Positions 9,512 through 17,381 of a stretch of 48,873 nt of DNA are shown one piece after another (within the stretch, counting starts at the first letter, position 1; each line of letters opens with the position of its first letter). Source of the DNA: Flavobacteriales bacterium (GTDB lineage Bacteria; Bacteroidota; Bacteroidia; Flavobacteriales; Flavobacteriaceae); the NCBI GenBank assembly GCA_004213965.1, contig SGZI01000002.1, forward strand, positions 1-48,873, in the 5' to 3' direction. The translations under genes and the position numbers were made by a program. The notes beneath the pieces were generated by a model. The model had not been told where the DNA came from and ran no database searches. It worked only from the letters and a program-made list of their open reading frames with translations.

Positions 9512-9630
9512 TTCCCAACTGAAAAATTAGTCTGCTTTATAGAACATAATAATATTAATTCTGATATAAATCCGTTGCGTTTAGACACTACATTTAATAA
9601 TTCTCTTGAGATTTTAACAGATATAAATAA
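9512..9630 (+). pseudogene. Decayed second copy of the HMG-CoA lyase 3' end
   Basis: Read from 9512 in one unbroken frame this gives FPTEKLVCFIEHNNINSD, then INPLRLDTTFNNSLEIL. The intact lyase C-terminus reads MPTEKLISFITERNIASS, then VNLLRFESAFNNSLEIF. At DNA level the runs ACTGAAAAATTA and CATTTAATAATTCTCTTGA are shared, and both end in AGATATAAATA. The copy has no upstream part, no start codon and a different stop. Similarity begins about 18 nt after the start of the intervening propeller gene (on the other strand). It is best explained as the remnant of a diverged allele left by recombination or insertion. Confidence 0.75.
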
Positions 9631-9680
9631 CTCTTATTTAAAATTATTCTAAATAATTTTTTATAATTCTAACTCTTGTC

Positions 9681-9688
9681 TATATTTG
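9681..9688 (+). promoter_or_regulatory. -7 promoter element of the porin gene
   Basis: TATATTTG matches the Bacteroidota -7 consensus TAnnTTTG exactly and lies 30 nt before the porin ATG, leaving a leader of roughly 25 nt. No clear TTG is seen at the expected -33 position. Confidence 0.6.
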
Positions 9689-9718
9689 CACTATTAATAA
9701 TTAATCTAAATAAAAATT

Positions 9719-10813
9719 ATGAAAAATTTTAAACTATTAATGCTGTTATTTTGTTTAAGTACAAGCTTTATTTTTTCACAAAATGCAGCTGAAACACTTA
9801 TGGCAAAAGGCGACGGTCTTGTTATGGGTGGTTATGGTGAAGTACATTTAAATGTAAATGAGGATGCAAACAATAAAGTTGATGTTCATAGATTAGTAAC
9901 TCTTTTAGGATATAACTTTAATGATAAAGTTCAGTTTGTGTCTGAAATTGAGTTTGAGCATGTTAAGGAAGTTTATGTTGAACAAGCTTTTCTTAGTTAT
10001 GCAATGACTGACAATCTTAATTTAAGAGCAGGATTAATGCTTGTTCCTATGGGGATTGTTAATGAATATCATGAGCCTACAACATTTAACGGTGTTGAAA
10101 GACCAGGAATGGATAAATCAATTATTCCTTCAACTTGGAGAGAAATAGGTTTTGGTTTTAATGGTAGAATGGACAATGCATCTTTAAAGTATCAATTGTA
10201 TTTATTCAATGGATTCAAATCTGATGGTTTAGGTGGATCTAATGGTATAAGGAGCGGTAGACAAAAAGGAGCAGAGGCAGTGTGGAACACTACTAATGTT
10301 TCTTTTGATGTAGATTGGTATGGAGTTGCAGGTCTTAAATTAGGTGTTTCTGGTTACTTTGGAGATTCTAATGTAGATGAAGGAGCTGACGTTCCAGGAG
10401 TTGGTATTTCAATGGTAGGATTTGATGCTAGATATACTAAAGATAGATTTGGCATGAGAGGTCAATACATAACAACTTCAATTGATGGCTCTGAAGAGTA
10501 TAATACAGCATGGGATTCAGATCTTGGGTCTGAGATGAACGGTTGGTACATGGAAGCTTCATATAACTTAATGGCATCTGATAAAAGTGAAAGACTTGAT
10601 TTATTTGCTAGATACTCGAATTATGATACTCATGCAGGAGTAGCTGGTTCGTTAACTCGTAATGATGCATATAATAGAAATGTGTTAACTACAGGTTTAT
10701 CATGGCATGTAGCTGATGGAGCTGTATTTAAAATGGATTACCAAATTAAAGGAGACGAAGGATCTGATGACAACTCATCAGTTCTTAATTTCGGAGTTGG
10801 AGTTTGGTTTTAA
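9719..10813 (+). CDS. Outer-membrane porin
   Basis: The 364-residue protein has a signal peptide (MKNFKLLMLLFCLSTSFIFSQ). The rest is alternating polar/aromatic beta-strands typical of a 16-strand-type porin: GYGEVHLNVN, VQFVSEIEFEHV, LNLRAGLMLVPMGIVNEYHEPTTFNGVERP, and the terminal strand SVLNFGVGVWF ending in an aromatic residue. The LVPMGIVNEYHEP phrase is familiar from flavobacterial porins distantly related to phosphate-selective OprO/OprP. The solute is unknown. Its codon use is noticeably richer in G and C than most neighbours, which suggests strong expression. It has an exact -7 promoter element and is followed by an intrinsic terminator before the FMN-binding protein gene. Confidence 0.85.
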   Translation: MKNFKLLMLLFCLSTSFIFSQNAAETLMAKGDGLVMGGYGEVHLNVNEDANNKVDVHRLVTLLGYNFNDKVQFVSEIEFEHVKEVYVEQAFLSYAMTDNLNLRAGLMLVPMGIVNEYHEPTTFNGVERPGMDKSIIPSTWREIGFGFNGRMDNASLKYQLYLFNGFKSDGLGGSNGIRSGRQKGAEAVWNTTNVSFDVDWYGVAGLKLGVSGYFGDSNVDEGADVPGVGISMVGFDARYTKDRFGMRGQYITTSIDGSEEYNTAWDSDLGSEMNGWYMEASYNLMASDKSERLDLFARYSNYDTHAGVAGSLTRNDAYNRNVLTTGLSWHVADGAVFKMDYQIKGDEGSDDNSSVLNFGVGVWF

Positions 10814-10873
10814 TTTGTTTTGTTTAGTTATAGTTTAGTTTTTACTAACCTATAGAAGTAGATTAGTCAGGTA

Positions 10874-10912
10874 GAAGAGAAGGTTGCTTTTTGCAACTTT
10901 CTTTTCTCATTT
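10874..10912 (+). terminator. Intrinsic terminator after the porin gene
   Basis: The inverted repeat AGAAGGTTGC / GCAACTTTCT (one G-U pair, loop of five T) is followed by TTTTCTCATTTT. Only about 16 nt separate it from the start of the next gene. The FMN-binding protein gene is therefore probably expressed by leak-through, a common way to keep a downstream gene well below an abundant porin. Confidence 0.7.
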
Positions 10913-10928
10913 TAAAAAAAGTATTAAA

Positions 10929-11459
10929 ATGAAAATTAGAAACATAGTATTACTATTTTTTATTTCAAGTTTATTTTTATCTATCAATCCTTTAGACAGA
11001 ATTCAAAAAAGAATTGATAAGGAAATTAAATCTACTTTTGAAATTGATAGTTATAATTTAGAAATCATATCTGTTGATGAGTTGATTTCTAACACATTAT
11101 CATCATCATTTACTGATAATTTTAAAAAAATAATTACAAACAATGAAATAGTTGGGTATTCTTATTACTCTAAAGCACCTAGCTTGTATAATCTGTATGA
11201 TTATTTAATTATATTAGATAAAGATTTAAAAATTAAAAAATCTAAAATTTTAGCATATAGGGAGGATTATGGTGGTGAGATTGCTAGTAGAAGATGGCTT
11301 AAGCAATTTATTGGCATGACATGGTTAGATTCATATAAATATTCAAAAGATATATCTGCAATTTCTGGGGCAACAATATCTGTAAAATCAATGATAATAG
11401 CCGTAGAGAACTTCATGCTCTCAATTAAAATTTTGGATGAAAACAACATTATAAGATGA
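10929..11459 (+). CDS. Secreted FMN-binding domain protein (covalent flavin type)
   Basis: I place the start at ATG 10929; an upstream in-frame TTG at 10884 lies inside the terminator hairpin. The 176-residue product has an N-terminal hydrophobic export segment (MKIRNIVLLFFISSLFLS) and a C-terminal FMN-binding domain. The covalent attachment motif is S146-G-A-T149-I-S, where ApbE links FMN to the threonine in the RnfG/NqrC/NosR families. Before it come YREDYGGEIASRRWLKQFIGM and SYKYSKDISAISGAT, typical of the fold. The mature domain would be outside the cytoplasmic membrane and probably carries electrons. It overlaps the following membrane protein gene by 4 nt, so the two products likely act together. 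No ApbE or Rnf/Nqr genes are in the window. Confidence 0.85.
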   Translation: MKIRNIVLLFFISSLFLSINPLDRIQKRIDKEIKSTFEIDSYNLEIISVDELISNTLSSSFTDNFKKIITNNEIVGYSYYSKAPSLYNLYDYLIILDKDLKIKKSKILAYREDYGGEIASRRWLKQFIGMTWLDSYKYSKDISAISGATISVKSMIIAVENFMLSIKILDENNIIR

Positions 11460-11947
11460 AACTAAATGGCCTAATTTATAATCTACCAGGTGAATTAAGA
11501 AACTTAATAATCCCTTTTGTAGTAGTATTATCAATTGGATATTTTGTCGGAGTAATGTTTATTGACCACACTTCTTCATTAAATCCTAAAGGAATACAAG
11601 ATAATTATTTAGGAAATGAGGTTACAGAGCCTACAGATGTAATAAAGTTTAAAAAGAGCAGTTATCAAATGTTTAATTTAATTCATACCCATGTAATTTC
11701 AATGGCTATTATCTTTTTTATAATGGGATTGTTACTTTCAATTACAGATTTGAATAAATATTTGAAGGGGTTTTTAATTATAGAACCATTTTGTTCTATT
11801 ATAGTAACATTTTTTGGTATTTACTATTTATGGACTGGTGTTTTATGGATGAAATATTTAATATTTATTTCATCTATTCTAATGACATTTGTTTTTTTTA
11901 TCAGTGCTTTTATTGTCTTATATCAGTCTATTTTTATAAAAAAATAA
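11456..11947 (+). CDS. Small four-helix membrane protein paired with the FMN-binding protein
   Basis: I do not recognise a named family for this 163-residue protein. Hydrophobic segments lie at about residues 17-36, 78-97, 103-126 and 132-157. The loop between the first two is polar. Histidines occur at 38 and in H77-T-H79 at the start of the second helix, positions that could bind heme or quinone, but this is inference. ATG overlaps the previous stop by 4 nt (ATGA), which implies translational coupling with the FMN-binding protein. The likely role is the membrane anchor or electron entry point for the flavoprotein. A quinol-linked or thiol-linked redox partner is equally possible. Confidence 0.75.
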   Translation: MKLNGLIYNLPGELRNLIIPFVVVLSIGYFVGVMFIDHTSSLNPKGIQDNYLGNEVTEPTDVIKFKKSSYQMFNLIHTHVISMAIIFFIMGLLLSITDLNKYLKGFLIIEPFCSIIVTFFGIYYLWTGVLWMKYLIFISSILMTFVFFISAFIVLYQSIFIKK

Positions 11948-12017
11948 ATACCTCTTTCCACGTATTAACATCTAATTTTAAAATTGTATATTTACACGCA
12001 ATTAATTAATAATTGCA

Positions 12018-13490
12018 ATGAAACATCATCAAAACAAAATAGTTGGAGAAGCTCTTACTTATGATGATGTACTGCTGATTCCAGCCTATTCAAAAATACT
12101 TCCTAGAGACGTAGAGATAAAAACTAAATTTTCAAAGAATATATCATTGAATATTCCTATAATCTCTGCAGCAATGGATACAGTTACTGAAAGTAGAATG
12201 GCAATTGCAATAGCTCAAGAAGGAGGTATAGGAGTTTTACACAAAAACATGTCTATTGAAGCTCAAGCAAAAAAGGTAAGAAAGGTTAAAAGAGCAGAAA
12301 GCGGGATGATTATTGATCCAATCACCCTACCACTAGACTCTATTGTTAGTGATGCGAAACTGAGTATGAAAGAAAATAAAATTGGAGGTATTCCTATTGT
12401 AGATGATAAAGGAATTTTAAAAGGAATAGTTACAAATAGAGACCTTAGGTTTGAAAAGAATAATTCAAGAGGAATTACTGAGGTAATGACAAAAAAGAAT
12501 TTAATAACTGTTGGTGAGGGAACTTCTTTGACTGAGGCTGAAGTTATTTTGCAAAAAAATAAGATTGAAAAATTACCCGTAATAGATAAAAAGAAAAAAC
12601 TAATTGGCTTAATTACTTTTAGAGATATTACAAAATTAAGACTAAAGCCAAATGCTAATAAAGATGTTTACGGTAGATTAAGGGTAGCAGCAGCAATTGG
12701 AGTCACTAATGACTCTTTTGAAAGAGCACAAGCTCTAGTTAATTCAGGTGTTGATGCAATTGTAGTTGATACAGCTCATGGACACTCAGAAAGAGTAGTT
12801 AGCTTGCTTAAAGAATTAAAGAAAAAACTTAAAAATATTGATATAATTGTAGGAAATATTGCAACAGTAGAAGCTGCTAAATTTCTTGTTAAAGCTGGAG
12901 CTGATGGTATTAAAGTTGGAATAGGTCCAGGGTCAATTTGTACAACTAGAGTGGTTGCTGGAGTTGGGTATCCTCAATTTTCAGCTGTTTTAGAGGTTTC
13001 TAATGCTATAAAATCATCTGGAGTTCCTGTGATAGCAGATGGAGGAATTAAATATACTGGTGATATTTCAAAAGCGATTGCCGCTGGAGCAGATTGTGTT
13101 ATGCTGGGGTCATTATTGGCTGGAACTAAAGAATCTCCAGGAGAGACTATTATATATGAGGGCAGAAAGTTTAAATCATATAGAGGTATGGGTTCATTAG
13201 AAGCAATGAAAAAGGGTAGTGGTGATAGATATTTTCAGGAATTCGAAACTGAAGTGTCAAAACTTGTACCTGAAGGCATTGTTGGTCGAGTTCCATATAA
13301 AGGAGAATTAACTGAGAGTATACATCAATTTATTGGAGGTTTAAGAGCGGGAATGGGATATTGTGGTGCAAAAAACATTAAATTATTACAAGAAAATTCA
13401 AAATTTGTAAAAATAACTTCATCTGGAATTACAGAAAGTCATCCTCATGGTGTTAATATTACCAAAGAAGCACCTAATTACTCTAGATAA
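12018..13490 (+). CDS. guaB: Inosine-5'-monophosphate dehydrogenase
   Basis: IMPDH converts IMP to XMP with NAD+, the committed step of GMP synthesis. The 490-residue protein has the TIM barrel split by two CBS domains (about residues 95-215, with [22 protein letters not shown] and [20 protein letters not shown]). It shows the cysteine loop [49 protein letters not shown], and the flap with YRGMGS. All active-site motifs are intact. A one-mismatch -7 element (TATATTTA, 11987-11994) lies 24 nt before the ATG. It is followed by the PpiC/SurA operon after 52 nt. Confidence 0.97.
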   Translation: MKHHQNKIVGEALTYDDVLLIPAYSKILPRDVEIKTKFSKNISLNIPIISAAMDTVTESRMAIAIAQEGGIGVLHKNMSIEAQAKKVRKVKRAESGMIIDPITLPLDSIVSDAKLSMKENKIGGIPIVDDKGILKGIVTNRDLRFEKNNSRGITEVMTKKNLITVGEGTSLTEAEVILQKNKIEKLPVIDKKKKLIGLITFRDITKLRLKPNANKDVYGRLRVAAAIGVTNDSFERAQALVNSGVDAIVVDTAHGHSERVVSLLKELKKKLKNIDIIVGNIATVEAAKFLVKAGADGIKVGIGPGSICTTRVVAGVGYPQFSAVLEVSNAIKSSGVPVIADGGIKYTGDISKAIAAGADCVMLGSLLAGTKESPGETIIYEGRKFKSYRGMGSLEAMKKGSGDRYFQEFETEVSKLVPEGIVGRVPYKGELTESIHQFIGGLRAGMGYCGAKNIKLLQENSKFVKITSSGITESHPHGVNITKEAPNYSR

Positions 13491-13542
13491 TTACTCATGT
13501 TTTAATTAATATTTTTATTTTTGAACTTCAAAAATAATTTTA

Positions 13543-15186
13543 ATGTATAGATTATATCTATTTATTTTAGTTTTCCCATTAATTACATTTTCTCAGATAA
13601 ATGATCAAGATATTTTATTTGAAATTAATAATCAGCCTGTTTATGCAGAAGAGTTTATTAGAGTATATAATAAGAATATTGAATTAATTAATGATGAATC
13701 CCAAAAAGATATTGATAATTATCTTGAACTTTATATAAATTATAAACTAAAATTATCTGATGCTTATTTAAAAAAATTAGATGAAAAAGATACTTATAAA
13801 AGTGAATTAGATAAATATTCTAAACAATTAAAATCATCTTTTTTAACAGATAAAATAACTGAGGAAAAATTAATTTTAGAGGCTTATGATCGTACAAAGC
13901 AAGAAGTAAATGTTTCTCATATTTTAATTAGAATTGATGAAGGCAATAATGATACTATTAAATCCTATAATAAGGTTTTAAATTTAAGAGCAAGTTTATT
14001 AAATAACAACATAGATTCAGTTATTAATACTTACCATAATGGCAAGGATATTATCATTGAAAATTTAGGATATTTTTCTGCTTTCAAAATGATATATGCA
14101 TTTGAGAATGTTGCTTATCGTACCAGAGTAGGAGAGGTCTCAATGCCTTTTAGAACTCAATTTGGATATCATATCTTAAAAGTAAATGACAAAAGAACTT
14201 CTTTAGGAGAAGTAACAGTTGGACATATAATGGTATCTAAGAAAAAGCCAGGGGCAAAAGAAAAGATATACAGTTTATATGATTCAATTGCTAAAGGATC
14301 AAACTTTGAATCATTAGCAAAAAAATATTCTGATGACAAGAATACTTCTTTTAAAGGAGGAAGACTAAATTCTTTCTCAAGTGGTCAATTAAATTCAATT
14401 GAATTTGAGGATATGGCTTTTAGCTTAAATGATAAAAATGAAATTTCATCACCAGTAGAGACAAAACTTGGGTGGCATATTATTAAGTTGTACTCCAAGA
14501 GCAAATTAAAACCTATTGAAGACATGAAATCTATTCTATCTAATAAGATAAAAAGAAGTTCTCGTTCTTCTATTATCTCAAACTCATTTTATCAAATGCT
14601 ATTAGATAAATACGAGGTAAATTATGATAATAAAAATTTGAAATATTTTGAATCTATAATCAATGATGAATATTTCAAAAATTCGTGGTTAATTCCAGAT
14701 GATATAAACGAGAATAATAATCTAATTACTATTGGAAATAGAACATATAATTTTCTAGATTTTGCAACTTATATTAGTGAAAATCAAAGAAAAATTAAAA
14801 GTAAAAACAAAAAAAACATTGTTTTTTCATTATATAAAGACTTTATAAATAATAGCATAGTTGAAATATATAAGTCAAACCTAGAGAATGAGAATAAAGA
14901 TTTTAAATATATTTTAAAAGAATATAAAGAAGGCTTGTTACTTTTTGATTTAATGCAAGAAAAAATATGGAATGTTGCCAGTAAAGATTCTATTAAAATG
15001 AAAAAGTTTTATGAATCAAATAAATATAATTACACTTCTTTTGAAGAAGATAAAGGAGAAATAATAGGTGATTATCAAGATTTTTTAGAGAATAATTGGC
15101 TGAAAAAACTACGAAAAGAAAATGTAATTGTTATTAATAAAAGAATATTGAAACGAATAAAAAAAATATTAGAAAATAATGAATAG
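13543..15186 (+). CDS. Periplasmic peptidyl-prolyl isomerase with two PpiC domains
   Basis: The 547-residue protein has a signal peptide (MYRLYLFILVFPLITFSQ) and an N-terminal helical chaperone region (about 30-120). Two parvulin-type rotamase domains follow. The first starts VNVSHILIRIDEG and ends PFRTQFGYHILKV; the second runs VTVGHIMVSKKKPGAKEK, FESLAKKYSDDKNTSFKGGRL, PVETKLGWHIIKL. A long lysine-rich C-terminal helical part follows. It is the first gene of a three-gene SurA-like operon whose members overlap by 8 nt each, so it probably helps fold outer-membrane proteins. Confidence 0.88.
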   Translation: MYRLYLFILVFPLITFSQINDQDILFEINNQPVYAEEFIRVYNKNIELINDESQKDIDNYLELYINYKLKLSDAYLKKLDEKDTYKSELDKYSKQLKSSFLTDKITEEKLILEAYDRTKQEVNVSHILIRIDEGNNDTIKSYNKVLNLRASLLNNNIDSVINTYHNGKDIIIENLGYFSAFKMIYAFENVAYRTRVGEVSMPFRTQFGYHILKVNDKRTSLGEVTVGHIMVSKKKPGAKEKIYSLYDSIAKGSNFESLAKKYSDDKNTSFKGGRLNSFSSGQLNSIEFEDMAFSLNDKNEISSPVETKLGWHIIKLYSKSKLKPIEDMKSILSNKIKRSSRSSIISNSFYQMLLDKYEVNYDNKNLKYFESIINDEYFKNSWLIPDDINENNNLITIGNRTYNFLDFATYISENQRKIKSKNKKNIVFSLYKDFINNSIVEIYKSNLENENKDFKYILKEYKEGLLLFDLMQEKIWNVASKDSIKMKKFYESNKYNYTSFEEDKGEIIGDYQDFLENNWLKKLRKENVIVINKRILKRIKKILENNE

Positions 15187-16027
15187 AATTTTATTAATAT
15201 TTTTTGTCATTCTTTTTTCATGTGATAATTATTTTGTTCCAAAAAGCACAAACCCTATTGCTAGATTAAATCAGGATTACTTATTTGAAGATGAAATCTC
15301 AGGTTTAATTGATGATCAACAAGAAAAATTAGATTCAATTATAAGGGTAAATGAGTTTATTAACCAGTGGGCAATTAATAAAATTCTAAGATCAGGAGCT
15401 AAGCTAAATTTATCAGAAAATAAGTTATCGGAAATCAACTCTATGGTTTATGATTATGAAACAGAATTACTATCTAATAGCTATTTAGAGGCATTAGTTA
15501 ATTCTACGATAAGCTTAGAAGTTGACTCTCTTAAATTGGACAGTTTATATAAACAGAACTATGAGATTTTTAAACTAAATGAAGATCTAATACAATACGT
15601 ATTTATTTATTTACCTAATACTAATCCTGATATTAGTCAAATAAGAGGAAAATTAAGAAGGTATAATCAAGATGATAGAAAGTTGCTTGATTCAATTTCA
15701 TATCAGTTTATTGAACATTCATTTGCTGATTCTATTTGGCATAGAAGAAATGATCTATATAAAACTTTATCTATAATGAATAATTATAGGTATAAATCGT
15801 TAAAAAAATACAAATTTTTCCAATTCAAAGATTCTTTAGGATTATATTTGATTAAAATTACTAGTTTGCTTAACAAAGGTGAACATGCTCCTATAGAATT
15901 TGTTTCACCAACTCTAGAGTATATGATTTTAAATAAAAGAAAGGTCAATCTAGTAAACAAGATAAAAAAGGAGATTCTTGAAAACGCAATTGAAACTAAT
16001 AAATTAGAAGTTTATAAAGATGAATAA
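15179..16027 (+). CDS. Putative lipoprotein of the SurA-like operon
   Basis: The 282-residue product has a lipoprotein signal (MNRILLIFFVILFSC, Cys at 15). The remainder is charged and mostly helical, with no motif I can name. The segment IARLNQDYLFEDEISGLI resembles the start of PpiC/SurA N-terminal chaperone domains, and the rest could be a SurA-type chaperone without a recognisable rotamase domain. It overlaps the genes before and after by 8 nt, with ATG inside the preceding stop region, so it should be made in step with both isomerases. Likely role is periplasmic chaperoning; this rests on context. Confidence 0.7.
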   Translation: MNRILLIFFVILFSCDNYFVPKSTNPIARLNQDYLFEDEISGLIDDQQEKLDSIIRVNEFINQWAINKILRSGAKLNLSENKLSEINSMVYDYETELLSNSYLEALVNSTISLEVDSLKLDSLYKQNYEIFKLNEDLIQYVFIYLPNTNPDISQIRGKLRRYNQDDRKLLDSISYQFIEHSFADSIWHRRNDLYKTLSIMNNYRYKSLKKYKFFQFKDSLGLYLIKITSLLNKGEHAPIEFVSPTLEYMILNKRKVNLVNKIKKEILENAIETNKLEVYKDE

Positions 16028-17375
16028 ATATACTATAATTTGCTTATTATTTTTTATTTCAAATACAATAATAAGTCAAGACACTAATAGAGTAAAGATC
16101 GATGGAGTAGCTGCTGTAATAGGCGATTTTGTTGTATTAGAATCAGATATTGATAAACAATTTACGCAATTAAAAGTTTCAGGTGTTTCAACTAAAGATA
16201 TTACTAGATGCCAAATATTCGGCAAATTATTGGAGGATAAATTATACCAACATCATGCTGTGCAAGACAGTATTGAAGTTAATAATGCCGAAATACAATC
16301 ATATGTTGACCAACAGATTGATATGTTTGCTCAACAGATAGGGTCTATGGATAAATTAATTGAATATTATAATAAGAGTTCAGAACAGGAATTAAGAACT
16401 GAAATGTTTGATCTAAATAAAAATTCTGAATTAGCAAAAAAAATGCAAGAGTCCATAATTGAAGACATTGAAGTTACACCAGAAGAAGTTAGACAATTTT
16501 TTAAGTTAATACCAAAAGCTGATAGGCCTATTTTTGGAACAGAGCTGAGGGTTTCACAAATTGTAATTATTCCTAAAACTACAGAAGAAGAAAAAGAAAA
16601 AGTAGTTGATAGATTAAGACAGTTCAAAGCTGATGTAGTTGAAAATGGAGCAAGTTTTGTTACAAAAGCAGTACTATATAGTGACGATTTACCTTCAAGA
16701 AGAAATGGAGGTAAATATACAATAAACAGAAAAAGGTCTCCGATGGTTAAAGAGTTTAATGAAGTTGCCTTTTCCCTTGAAGAAGGAGAAATATCTGAGC
16801 CTTTTGAAACAGAATTTGGATATCATATTATTTTTTTAGAAAAGATCCGTGGACAGGAATATGATGTCAGACATATTTTATTGAGACCTAAGGTAAACTC
16901 GAAAGAAATAAAGGAAGCAAAAGAAAAAATTGAAAATATTAGAAAAAGAATAGTTTCAGGAGATTTAGCATTTTCTGATGCTGCTAGAGATGCTAGTGAT
17001 GAAAAGGAAACTAAATATGATGGAGGACTTCTTATAAATCCAGAGACTCAAGATTACAGTTTTGAATTAACTAAGATGGATCCTGAGTTATATTCCCAAA
17101 TTTCAAATTTAAAAGAAGATGAAGTAAGTATTGTTTATCAAGATGAAGATAGAGTGAATCCAATAAAATTTAAAATCCTTTCTGTTTCTAACAGATATGA
17201 TGAACATGTTGCAGACTTTTCTAAGGATTATTTAAAGATTCAAAAACTAGCATTGCAAAACAAGCAGTTAAAAGAAATTGAAAAATGGCAGGATGATAAA
17301 ATTAATGAAACATTTATTAAGATATCCATGGAGCATAGGGATTGTAATTTCTATAGCAATTGGTTAAAAAAATAG
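16020..17375 (+). CDS. SurA-like periplasmic chaperone/peptidyl-prolyl isomerase
   Basis: The 451-residue protein begins with a signal peptide (MNKYTIICLLFFISNTIISQ). A SurA N-terminal domain follows (about 25-165: KIDGVAAVIGDFVVLESDIDKQ, then CQIFGKLLEDKLYQHHAVQDSIEV). Two parvulin domains come next: ELRVSQIVIIPKTTEEEKEKV through SEPFETEFGYHIIFLEK, and YDVRHILLRPKVNSKE, the second ending less canonically. Domain order matches SurA, which escorts outer-membrane proteins to the BAM complex. It is the third gene of the operon begun at 13543; the aconitase gene follows after 6 nt. Confidence 0.9.
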   Translation: MNKYTIICLLFFISNTIISQDTNRVKIDGVAAVIGDFVVLESDIDKQFTQLKVSGVSTKDITRCQIFGKLLEDKLYQHHAVQDSIEVNNAEIQSYVDQQIDMFAQQIGSMDKLIEYYNKSSEQELRTEMFDLNKNSELAKKMQESIIEDIEVTPEEVRQFFKLIPKADRPIFGTELRVSQIVIIPKTTEEEKEKVVDRLRQFKADVVENGASFVTKAVLYSDDLPSRRNGGKYTINRKRSPMVKEFNEVAFSLEEGEISEPFETEFGYHIIFLEKIRGQEYDVRHILLRPKVNSKEIKEAKEKIENIRKRIVSGDLAFSDAARDASDEKETKYDGGLLINPETQDYSFELTKMDPELYSQISNLKEDEVSIVYQDEDRVNPIKFKILSVSNRYDEHVADFSKDYLKIQKLALQNKQLKEIEKWQDDKINETFIKISMEHRDCNFYSNWLKK

Positions 17376-17381
17376 CTTTTT

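Noticed and set aside
10884-10928. TTG start for the FMN-binding protein
   Set aside because: It lies inside the terminator hairpin, and the ATG at 10929 gives a clean export signal.
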